Of a DNA stretch of 64,000 bases, positions 26,217 through 33,505 are shown one piece after another. A model generated the notes under the pieces. The model had not been told where the DNA came from and searched no databases. It saw only the letters and a program-made list of their open reading frames with translations. This DNA comes from Clostridiales bacterium Firm_07 (GTDB lineage: Bacteria; Bacillota; Clostridia; Oscillospirales; CAG-272), in NCBI GenBank assembly GCA_001604005.1, contig LVAM01000019.1, positions 212,754 through 276,753 on the forward strand, given 5' to 3'. The stretch's first letter is position 1. Each line of letters begins with the position of its first letter. The position numbers and the translations under genes are program-made.

Positions 26217-27443
26217 TTATCGCAATCCGATATCGGTCAATTTGACCGAAACGGCGGGCGCAACGCCGACGAACGCGTTGCTGACGACCGCGGCAACGTT
26301 GGTGTTGCCCCGCGTATTGACGACATCCGCCGCCGCGATGCTTGTCGAATTACTGCGCGGCGTTCTGAGCCACCAAAGTCCGTTGCCCGTGTTATTTTCA
26401 TAATACACGCCTCTCGCGCGTGCATAGTCGCCTGCCGCTTTCGTTCTTTCCGCGTCGTCTCTGTCCGGATATTCGGAAAAGCCGTAATACGAATTCAGCA
26501 TATCCGCGTAAGACAGGAAGAAGACGGTATCCGCAAACGGGGCGCTTTCTTCCGCCTTGGCGTCGGGAGCAAAAACGTCGGTACTGTTACTCAACATAGT
26601 GGGAAGCAGTTTTGCCTGTTCCGCCTCCGAAAACGCGGTGTTCTTAAAATTGTTCGTCAGCCAGTTGTAGATCGTGCTGATGGCATACGTGCTGGTAATG
26701 GGGGAAGAAGTATCAAACGGAACGCTGTCCAAAACCGTTTCGCAAAGGAGCAACGCCGTTCCGTTTTCTTCCGACAAAACGCGCCAGCGGATCGGCTCCA
26801 CCTTGAAATAATACACCTGTCCGTACACAATCTGCGAACCGCCGGAAAAGAGCGCAACCGAATTGAAGCCCGCGCCGGTGCCGCCGTAGATCGACCGATG
26901 AACGTACGCCGCCGCCGTCACTTTGGCATAATACGCGCCGTCGGAGCCGAGGTAATATCCACGCGCGTCCTGCGTGTTCGTAATATTCACATTGGCGGCT
27001 TTGAGAGTTTGCGGATACTCTCCGAAAGTGACGATACGTCCGGCATAGGGAGAACGCGTTTTTGCGCCGCAAACCGTGCAGGTGTGTGTAGCATCGTCGT
27101 AAGAATGCGTATCGGTCGCAAACAACGTGCGCGCTTCCACCGCGCCGCACGCGCAATGACGCCTCGCAAGCCCGTCGGTGCCGCAGGTCGGCTCGGTCGC
27201 CACTTCCCATTCTCCGTATGTATGCGTGTGCACGTCGGTTTTTTGCGTGCCGAGAGACAGAAAAGAAAGCGCCGGCACCTTGGCGGAAATATCAAATCCG
27301 AAATAATGATTGAGCACGCCGCCGTACGGCAAAAGAAGCGCCGCCGCAATCAGCAATACGATAAATAAAGCGAGCAAAAAGAGTGCCGCGCGCTTGCCGC
27401 GTTTCGGCTTTGAAACTCTCTCTTTTTTTTGATCTTTTTTCAT
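26217..27443 (-). CDS. Membrane-anchored extracellular protein with DUF6273-like domain
   Basis: 408 residues. A basic N-terminus and one hydrophobic helix at about 21-42 act as an uncleaved anchor or signal. Next is a Cys-pair region (TCGTDGLARRHCACGA, CTVCGAKTR) like the short Cys repeats of clostridial surface proteins. The C-terminal ~270 residues carry the DUF6273 pattern: VTFGEYPQT, IRWRVLSEENGTALLLCE, YNWLTNNF and GLWWLRTPRSNS. The function of this domain is unknown. The ATG after GAGG was preferred to a GTG four codons upstream. Single gene with its own promoter and terminator. Confidence 0.82.
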   Translation of the reverse strand: MKKDQKKERVSKPKRGKRAALFLLALFIVLLIAAALLLPYGGVLNHYFGFDISAKVPALSFLSLGTQKTDVHTHTYGEWEVATEPTCGTDGLARRHCACGAVEARTLFATDTHSYDDATHTCTVCGAKTRSPYAGRIVTFGEYPQTLKAANVNITNTQDARGYYLGSDGAYYAKVTAAAYVHRSIYGGTGAGFNSVALFSGGSQIVYGQVYYFKVEPIRWRVLSEENGTALLLCETVLDSVPFDTSSPITSTYAISTIYNWLTNNFKNTAFSEAEQAKLLPTMLSNSTDVFAPDAKAEESAPFADTVFFLSYADMLNSYYGFSEYPDRDDAERTKAAGDYARARGVYYENNTGNGLWWLRTPRSNSTSIAAADVVNTRGNTNVAAVVSNAFVGVAPAVSVKLTDIGLR

Positions 27444-27491
27444 ATCTTCCCTCACCCGGAAGCGGCGTTTGCCATCCTTCCGCTATTTTGT

Positions 27492-27520
27492 ATTGTAGCA
27501 CAAAAATCTCCGCTTGTCAA
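27492..27520 (-). promoter_or_regulatory. Promoter of the DUF6273-like gene
   Basis: TTGACA (27520-27515) and TACAAT (27497-27492) on the minus strand have a 17-base spacer. Confidence 0.85.
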
Positions 27521-27525
27521 GCATA

Positions 27526-27553
27526 TCGCGCCCGCGCAAATGCGCGGGCGCGA
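27526..27553. other. 12-base perfect hairpin after spoVAF, weak U-tract
   Basis: TCGCGCCCGCGC (27526-27537) pairs with 27542-27553 around loop AAAT. It lies just past the spoVAF stop. The minus strand continues TATGCTTGACA with no T run, so it may be a non-canonical terminator or a transcript-protecting hairpin. Confidence 0.6.
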
Positions 27554-27558
27554 CGTTT

Positions 27559-28962
27559 TCAGTCCTGCTTTTTTCGGCGGATGAAGAGCGACAAAAGCGC
27601 GCGTCCCGAAAACGGGATAAGCGGATAGAGATAACTGTGCCCGCCGTTGACGGTGCGATTGGTGATGAGCAATACGAGCGTGATTGCGATTCCGACATAA
27701 AAGCCCCAAAAATTGAAAAGTGCCACGAGCGTGAGGAGCATAATGCGCAAAAACTTGAACGCGTAGCCGAGTTCCACGCTGGTTTGGGTGAAATTGGCGA
27801 TCGCGACAAAGGACATATAAAGGATCACTTCCGGCGTCAGCCACCCGATGTTGATGGCGTATTCGCCGAGAATCAGCCCGCCGATCACCGAAAGTGAATT
27901 GGTCAGCATATCGGGCGTATTCATCGAGGCCATACGCAAACCGTCGATCACAAACTCGGTGAGGAGCAACTGAAAATAGATCGGAAGCCCACCCGTGCTT
28001 TGCGGCAACGCGAACCGCAAAAAAGACGGTACGAGCGCGGCGTTTTGAATGCCGAGAAGCCAGAGCGGCGTCAAGAACAACGTCAACCAAAAAACCACGT
28101 GCCGCACAAGACGCAAATAGGTGCCGGTGAGGGGCGGCAGGAAAAAATCGTTGCTCTGCTGCAAGAAATCGAAAATCGAGGTGGGCAGGATCATCGCCGC
28201 GGGAGAATTGTCCACCAGCACGATCACGCTTCCCTCCAAAATGTGCGCCGCCGCGCTGTCGGGGCGCTCGGTGTAGCGAATCTTCGGAAAGGGATTGTAC
28301 CACCTGCTGCGGATCAGACTTTCCGCCAGAGATTCGTGCCCCATCGTCAGGGCGTCGGTTTTGAGCGTTCCAATCTTCTTTTCAAGATATTTTACCAATT
28401 TTTCGTCGGCTCTTCCTTTCATAAACGCGATCACCACGTCGCTTTTCGACGCACGCCCCACCGTCATATGGCGCATCGTCAGCGCCGTATCCCGAATGCG
28501 GCGGCGAACAAGCGAAGTGTTGACGATCAGCGACTCGACAAACCCGTCGCGCGCACCGCGAAGCACGCGGTCGTTTTCCGGCTCCGCCGTGCCGCGCGCG
28601 GCGTATGTGCGCGCGTCGATGAGCATCGCACGCGCGCCGAACGTACTGCCGAGCATCAACGCGGCGCCCGAAAAGAGCATCGCTTCGATCTCTTCTCCGT
28701 TGTCGCTGACGTCACACTCTACATACGGCATATGGCAAAGGAGAAATTCATCGGCGCTTTGCGGCATCGCGCGCATCGTCAAAAAATACGCAAAAAGCTT
28801 CTGCATTTCGCCGTCTTTGATCAGTCCGTCGATATAAAACAGCGTCACTTCGCCGTCGCCCACAGAGAGCGATTTGCAGATGATGTCGAAATTTTCTCCG
28901 ACGCGCAGATCGCGCGTAAGACGCGCTACGTTTTCGCGGTAATTTGAGGAAAGCGAGATCAT
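27559..28962 (-). CDS. spoVAF: SpoVAF/GerA-type spore germination protein
   Basis: 467 residues of the GerA family, in the spore inner membrane. The N-terminal ~250 residues are soluble (LFYIDGLIKDGEMQKLF, and the typical SLVRRRIRDTALTMRHMTVGRASKSDVV block). The C-terminal half has about five membrane helices, with QQSNDFFLPPLTGTYLRLVR and SVIGGLILGEYAINIGW. This fits SpoVAF, which is linked to the SpoVA channel, better than nutrient-receptor A subunits, but the spoVA genes are not next to it. It is divergent from sigK. The start follows AAAGGAG. Confidence 0.82.
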   Translation of the reverse strand: MISLSSNYRENVARLTRDLRVGENFDIICKSLSVGDGEVTLFYIDGLIKDGEMQKLFAYFLTMRAMPQSADEFLLCHMPYVECDVSDNGEEIEAMLFSGAALMLGSTFGARAMLIDARTYAARGTAEPENDRVLRGARDGFVESLIVNTSLVRRRIRDTALTMRHMTVGRASKSDVVIAFMKGRADEKLVKYLEKKIGTLKTDALTMGHESLAESLIRSRWYNPFPKIRYTERPDSAAAHILEGSVIVLVDNSPAAMILPTSIFDFLQQSNDFFLPPLTGTYLRLVRHVVFWLTLFLTPLWLLGIQNAALVPSFLRFALPQSTGGLPIYFQLLLTEFVIDGLRMASMNTPDMLTNSLSVIGGLILGEYAINIGWLTPEVILYMSFVAIANFTQTSVELGYAFKFLRIMLLTLVALFNFWGFYVGIAITLVLLITNRTVNGGHSYLYPLIPFSGRALLSLFIRRKKQD

Positions 28963-29079
28963 TTTTCTCTCCTTTGCGTTTTCTACCGCTATTTTTCCTT
29001 GTTTTCGCGTCTTTATACGGCGCCGCCGAGGTCATCGGACAACGCCCGTTTCGCATATATAGTGTGTGGAGGTGATCCG

Positions 29080-29757
29080 ATGTTCTCTTTTTTACTCTCG
29101 CTTTTGCTGGGCGCCGTGCATTTTCTGCTCGGCATCGGCACAACGCAAAATTTTCCGCCGCCGCTCTCCAAAGAAGAAGAAAACGCCGCCTTTGCGGCGG
29201 CGAGGAAAGGCAATATGGAGGCGCGGGAAAAACTGATTCTGCACAACCTGCGTCTTGTGTCGCATATCGTGCGAAAATACTACGGAACGGCAAAAAACCA
29301 GGAAGATCTGATGTCGATCGGCACCATCGGGCTTGTCAAGGCGGTCGACACGTTCAATCCGGAAAACGGAGCGCGTTTTGCCACATACGCGGCAAAATGC
29401 ATTCAAAACGAGATCTTGATGCACTTCCGTGCGCGCAAAAAACTCTCCGCGGAAGTCTCGATCAACGAAACCATCGACGTTGATCGCGACGGTAACCCGC
29501 TTACCTACATGGATGTGATCGCCACCGAAGACAACATCGAAGAAGAACTGGACGTTCAGGCAAAAAGCGAGACTGTGCGGCGGCTGCTTGACAACGTGCT
29601 CGACGAGCGCGCGCGGCAGATCATTCTCCTGCGCTACGGGCTTTCCGGAGAGGCGCCGCGAACACAGAGAGAAGTGGCGAATATGCTGGGGATCTCCCGC
29701 TCTTATGTCAGCCGCATCGAAAAGAGCGCGCTGGATACTTTGCGCGAATACTGCTGA
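29080..29757 (+). CDS. sigK: Sporulation sigma factor SigK (uninterrupted gene)
   Basis: 225 residues. The first ~20 residues (MFSFLLSLLLGAVHFLLGIG) are the hydrophobic pro-sequence of pro-sigmaK, normally cut by SpoIVFB, followed by the typical FPPPLSKEEE. Region 2 reads LILHNLRLVSHIVRKYYGT, EDLMSIGTIGLVKAVDTF and FATYAAKCIQNEILMHFR. Region 4 ends with REVANMLGISRSYVSRIEKSALDTL. SigK directs late mother-cell genes. The gene is continuous, with no skin-type element. The ATG follows a near-perfect GGAGGTGAT; an earlier in-frame ATG lacks this. Its stop abuts the stop of the convergent epsG-like gene. Confidence 0.93.
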   Translation: MFSFLLSLLLGAVHFLLGIGTTQNFPPPLSKEEENAAFAAARKGNMEAREKLILHNLRLVSHIVRKYYGTAKNQEDLMSIGTIGLVKAVDTFNPENGARFATYAAKCIQNEILMHFRARKKLSAEVSINETIDVDRDGNPLTYMDVIATEDNIEEELDVQAKSETVRRLLDNVLDERARQIILLRYGLSGEAPRTQREVANMLGISRSYVSRIEKSALDTLREYC

Positions 29758-30894
29758 TCACTGCCAGAAAAAGCGGTACGGCAGCGCGTCATACCATTGC
29801 GCACTGCGCATAAAGAGCACGATGGCGAAATAAGCGAGGCAGAAAAAGCCGATGAACAGCGTTTCCGCGCGGAAACCGAGCCGTCTTTTTTGTTTGTCAA
29901 AATCAAAGGGCGGCAGGAACAGCGGGATCCACAAAAGATAAAAAACCTCAAAATAGTTGAATACGCGCTCGATGATGCCGAACTGCGTCATCGCCGCCGC
30001 GGGGATGAGTCCAAGCAACATCAGCGTCGTCATAAAGCCAACCTCGTCCACACCCGCCGCCGTGCGTGCGCGCGGAGGCGCGTCAAGACGGGCGGGATCG
30101 GTGGCGGGCACCGTGAAATACAAGCGTACCGCGCCGTATACGGCAAACACGGCAAACACCGCAAAATAATAATAGAGAGCGTCAAAACTCGACTGTTCGT
30201 ACGCGCTGTATTTTGAGAAAAGGCGCAAAAGCGCGTTGACGAAAATCGAGGCGAACGCGGTGGCGATCACCGCCGCCGCCGCAAAGGCAGGAAGAAGGAT
30301 CGAAAGCGTTTTCCGATTGACCGGAATAAGGAGCAAAAGCGGCGCCGCAAGAAAGATGATGGCGCTTGTGTGAAAGGAAAACGCCAGCAAAACAAGCAGC
30401 GCATATACGATCCACTTGCGTTTTTTGAGAAATTCCAGCGCAAAAAGCAAGATCGCTATGGCAAGCGCCTGCCGCATCATCGACAAATAGTAAGGATACA
30501 GCATCAGCGCCATATAGAGAAAGAAACTGAGATAAACGTTGCGCGATTGCCGGTAAATGGCAAGCGAAATAAATCCGTGTATGAGAAGACTTGTCACAAT
30601 GATGAGCCACTGCGGATCGTTTGTAAAAAAGCCGATCGCGGCGCAAAGCAGGCGAAAGCCCGGCTCTGTCCAGGATTGATAACGGAGGGCGCCTGCAAAG
30701 CCGCGCCACCAAATATCCGAAAAAATGTTGCAAAACGACGCCGTATCGCGCCCGACGGAAACGTCACGAAAAGCGGCGATGAAGAAAAGAAGGAGAAAAG
30801 CACAAAGCGTAAAGATCTTTTTGTTGCGCTCGGTATATTCGTGCAGCAAAAAGCGCAACGCGACCATCGCGGCAAGCGCGCCGACATAGATCAT
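29758..30894 (-). CDS. EpsG-like membrane polysaccharide polymerase
   Basis: 378 residues with about ten membrane helices. The EpsG/Wzy-like layout is recognisable: an early RDVSVGRDTASF motif, WTEPGFRLLCAAIGFF, the mid-protein MRQALAIAILLFALEFLKKRKW, and FHTSAIIFLAAPLLL. Such proteins polymerise repeat units of exopolysaccharide at the membrane. No glycosyltransferase or flippase gene is adjacent, which is unusual. It has its own promoter and a good ribosome site. Its stop codon directly abuts the sigK stop with no terminator between. Confidence 0.8.
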   Translation of the reverse strand: MIYVGALAAMVALRFLLHEYTERNKKIFTLCAFLLLFFIAAFRDVSVGRDTASFCNIFSDIWWRGFAGALRYQSWTEPGFRLLCAAIGFFTNDPQWLIIVTSLLIHGFISLAIYRQSRNVYLSFFLYMALMLYPYYLSMMRQALAIAILLFALEFLKKRKWIVYALLVLLAFSFHTSAIIFLAAPLLLLIPVNRKTLSILLPAFAAAAVIATAFASIFVNALLRLFSKYSAYEQSSFDALYYYFAVFAVFAVYGAVRLYFTVPATDPARLDAPPRARTAAGVDEVGFMTTLMLLGLIPAAAMTQFGIIERVFNYFEVFYLLWIPLFLPPFDFDKQKRRLGFRAETLFIGFFCLAYFAIVLFMRSAQWYDALPYRFFWQ

Positions 30895-30926
30895 ACGGTG
30901 TTTCTCCTTTCTGCGAAATTCAGTTT

Positions 30927-30955
30927 ATTATACACCTTTTCGGGCTGAAAATCAA
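30927..30955 (-). promoter_or_regulatory. Promoter of the epsG-like gene
   Basis: TTGATT (30955-30950) and TATAAT (30932-30927) on the minus strand have a 17-base spacer, 33 bases before the start codon. Confidence 0.82.
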
Positions 30956-30965
30956 GTGGCAACGG

Positions 30966-30991
30966 AAAAAGCCCCCTTGCGGAGGCTTTTT
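30966..30991 (-). terminator. Terminator of the prs-yqhQ operon
   Basis: The hairpin AAAAAGCCCCC/GGAGGCTTTTT with a 4-base loop has one mismatch and A/T-rich flanks. It lies just past the yqhQ stop. Confidence 0.82.
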
Positions 30992-30996
30992 CTTTT

Positions 30997-32094
30997 TTAC
31001 CAACGATCGCTCTCGTCGGCGGGAAGCACGGCGACAAAAGCGCGGATCGCGCACTCGATCATATCGTCACTCGGCTCCCGAACGGTGATATGCTGTAACC
31101 ACATACCCGGCGCGGAAATGACGCGCGTGAAGATATTGTCGTGCCGCCCCGCGAATTTGAGCAATTCATAGCCGATGCCCATCACAAGCGGAATAAGAAG
31201 AAGTTTGATCGCCGCGCGGATGACCGTGTACAGCGTTTCGTTGACGCCGGCGATGGAAACAGGGATGAAAAGCCCCACCACAATGCTGACGATCAACATC
31301 AAAATGAGGAAAGAAGTGCCGCAACGGGGGTGAAAACGCCGTTGTTTTCGCACATTTTCCACGGTGAGCGGCAAGCCGTGTTCATAACAGAAAATCGTCT
31401 TATGTTCCGCGCCGTGATACATAAAGGTGCGGCGAATGTCCTTCATCAGTGACACGAGGAGCATATACAAAACCAAGATGAGGATTTTCAACACGCCTTC
31501 AAAGATCGACCGCGCGTAGCGACTCCCCGCCATCGAAGCGGGCAGAACGGGTTTCAGGAGCGAAAAGAGAAACGACGGCAGCCACACGAAAAGAAAGATC
31601 GCCAGCGCGATGCCGAGCACCGTTGCCACGACCGTCACGGCTCCGAGAGCCGCTTTGCCCGTGCCTTTTTTTGCCTGCCCTTTTCCTTCATCTTTCGGAA
31701 CGTTCTCCCGGACAACGGGTTCATTTTGCTCTGTCGTCGACGCGCTTTCCCCGCCGTTTGACGTTTGCTCCGAGGCAGCGGCAAGGTCCGCCTCTTCCGC
31801 TTTCGGGGCGGGCGTTTCCTCCTCCATCGCGATCTCCGCCGAGCGCATCAGGTAATGATATCCCATCACCATCGAATCCACGAAGCCGAAAACGCCGCGG
31901 ATGATGGGCAGTCTGCATATTTTGGGACGCTTTTTCTGCGGATTTTCTTTTTCCTCAAAAAAGATCTCTCCGTTGGGGCGGCGCACCGCCATTGCGCTTT
32001 TTTCGGGGCCGCGCATCATAATTCCCTCCATCAGCGCCTGACCGCCGATAGAAGTCTTTTTTGCCGGGCAGTTCGGTCGTTCCGTTTTTGCCAT
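30997..32094 (-). CDS. yqhQ: DUF1385 membrane protein YqhQ
   Basis: 365 residues. The N-terminal signature SIGGQALMEGIMMRGPEKSAMAVRRP identifies DUF1385/YqhQ. A low-complexity Ala/Glu-rich segment follows at about 115-165, then several membrane helices, with MYHGAEHKTIFCYE and RFHPRCGTSFLILML typical of the family. YqhQ is a conserved Gram-positive membrane protein of unknown role. The start ATG follows GGAAGGG; an upstream in-frame start was rejected because it falls inside the preceding hairpin. It lies downstream of prs, 67 bases after its stop. Confidence 0.93.
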   Translation of the reverse strand: MAKTERPNCPAKKTSIGGQALMEGIMMRGPEKSAMAVRRPNGEIFFEEKENPQKKRPKICRLPIIRGVFGFVDSMVMGYHYLMRSAEIAMEEETPAPKAEEADLAAASEQTSNGGESASTTEQNEPVVRENVPKDEGKGQAKKGTGKAALGAVTVVATVLGIALAIFLFVWLPSFLFSLLKPVLPASMAGSRYARSIFEGVLKILILVLYMLLVSLMKDIRRTFMYHGAEHKTIFCYEHGLPLTVENVRKQRRFHPRCGTSFLILMLIVSIVVGLFIPVSIAGVNETLYTVIRAAIKLLLIPLVMGIGYELLKFAGRHDNIFTRVISAPGMWLQHITVREPSDDMIECAIRAFVAVLPADESDRW

Positions 32095-32116
32095 TTTGCC
32101 CTTCCTTTCATTTGGA

Positions 32117-32155
32117 AGAAGCGCAGAAAGCACCTTTCGTGCCGTCTGCGCTTCT
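32117..32155. other. Strong intercistronic hairpin between prs and yqhQ
   Basis: AGAAGCGCAGA (32117-32127) pairs perfectly with TCTGCGCTTCT (32145-32155), and an inner GCAC/GTGC pair closes most of the loop. No T run follows on the minus strand, so it looks like an RNA processing or stability element rather than a full terminator. Confidence 0.6.
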
Positions 32156-32161
32156 GTTTGT

Positions 32162-33322
32162 TTATGTCGATTGTTTCGATTCCGGAAACGCCATTTTCAT
32201 CTGACCGCCCAATTCCTTTTTGTGCTTTTCAAGCAGATTGTGAATGCGCTTGACGGGATTGAGCAAGGTGCTGATGCTGTCGTCGTGGTTGAGTGTATCA
32301 ATAATATATGCAACATATTTGCACATATTCACTTCCGTATACCATTCTTTTGCGAGAAGTTCGGGCGTGCGGTAAACGAGGTTGGTGGTGAAAATGCGGG
32401 AAATGATGCCGTCCTGGTAGGCTTTGTCGAATTTATCGAGGCCGTCCGTAAAGAGCCCGAATGCGGCGAAAGCGAAGATGCGTTTCGCGCCTTTTTCTTT
32501 GAGTTGTACCGCCACGTCGATCATCGACTCGCCCGAGGCGATCATATCGTCGACGATGATGATGTCCTTTCCCGTCAGATCTCTGCCGAGATATTCGTGC
32601 GCTTCGATGGGGTTTCTGCCGTTGACGATGCGGGTGTAATCGCGGCGTTTGTAGAACATACCGATGTCGATGCCGAGCACCGAGGAATAATACGTACATC
32701 TGCCCATCGCGCCCTCGTCCGGCGAGATGATCATCATGTCTTCTTTATCCAGCGAAATGTCGGGATATTGCCGCACCAGCGCTTTGATCATTTGATAGGT
32801 GGGATGCACATCTTCAAAGCCGCAAAGCGGGACGGCGTTTTGCACGCGGGGATCGTGTGCGTCAAAGGTGATGACGTTGCGCACGCCCATACCTTCCAGT
32901 TCTTGGAGCATCAGGGCGCAATCCAGCGATTCACGGGCGGTGCGTTTATGCTGTCTGCCCTCATAGAGCATCGGCATAATGACCGAAACGCGGCGCGCCT
33001 TGCCGCCGATCGCGGCGATGACGCGTTTGAGATCCGCATAGTGATCGTCGGGACTCATCGGCACGACCTGTCCGTACATTTTGTAGGTCACGCCGTAATT
33101 GAAAGGATCACAGAAAATGTACACGTCGTGTCCACGCATCGACTCGTGCAGCAGGGCTTTTCCCTCTCCCGTGCCGAATCTCGGACATTCCGCCGAGGCG
33201 ATAAAGGTTTCTTCGCCCCCGTGTCTCCGCCAATCTTTGAGATAATAATCGACCTGATTGACAAACTGCTCGTTGCCGGACATACCGATGACGCTCAATT
33301 CGCCGTAAAGTGCATCCTTCAT
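32162..33322 (-). CDS. prs: Ribose-phosphate pyrophosphokinase, long atypical form
   Basis: Makes PRPP from ribose 5-phosphate and ATP. 386 residues, about 70 longer than standard Prs. Recognisable blocks: HDVYIFCDPFNYGV, YADLKRVIAAIGGKARRVSVIMPMLYEGRQHKR (the Prs N-terminal active-site region), NVITFDAHDPRVQNA where Prs normally has a DLHAxQIQGFF segment, and the PRPP loop IIIVDDMIASGESMIDV. The product is very likely a PRPP synthetase, but from a divergent branch. The start follows GGAGG. It is the first gene of an operon with yqhQ. Confidence 0.85.
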   Translation of the reverse strand: MKDALYGELSVIGMSGNEQFVNQVDYYLKDWRRHGGEETFIASAECPRFGTGEGKALLHESMRGHDVYIFCDPFNYGVTYKMYGQVVPMSPDDHYADLKRVIAAIGGKARRVSVIMPMLYEGRQHKRTARESLDCALMLQELEGMGVRNVITFDAHDPRVQNAVPLCGFEDVHPTYQMIKALVRQYPDISLDKEDMMIISPDEGAMGRCTYYSSVLGIDIGMFYKRRDYTRIVNGRNPIEAHEYLGRDLTGKDIIIVDDMIASGESMIDVAVQLKEKGAKRIFAFAAFGLFTDGLDKFDKAYQDGIISRIFTTNLVYRTPELLAKEWYTEVNMCKYVAYIIDTLNHDDSISTLLNPVKRIHNLLEKHKKELGGQMKMAFPESKQST

Positions 33323-33372
33323 TGTTTTTTCCTCCGCGCGCATTATAAAATTGTATGGGGCGACCCCCGTCA

Positions 33373-33392
33373 TATGTTATTATTATAACATA
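33373..33392 (-). promoter_or_regulatory. prs promoter -10 inside a perfect palindrome
   Basis: The inverted repeat TATGTTAT-TATT-ATAACATA (33373-33392) encloses a TATAAT -10 on the minus strand (33387-33382). The -35 is weak. The arrangement suggests a dimeric repressor or other operator-binding protein. Confidence 0.55.
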
Positions 33393-33505
33393 AAACTTTC
33401 GGTTTGCACAGGATTTTTCGACGATTTTTGCGTTTCCGAACGATTTTGAGCGTTTTGCCGATTTTCAAAGGAAAGCAAAAATTTTTTTGTCTAATTTGAC
33501 AAAAC

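Noticed and set aside
29033-29061. SigmaE-like promoter before sigK (CATATATA)
   Set aside because: The -10 is suggestive but no matching -35 was found 13-15 bases upstream, so it was not called.
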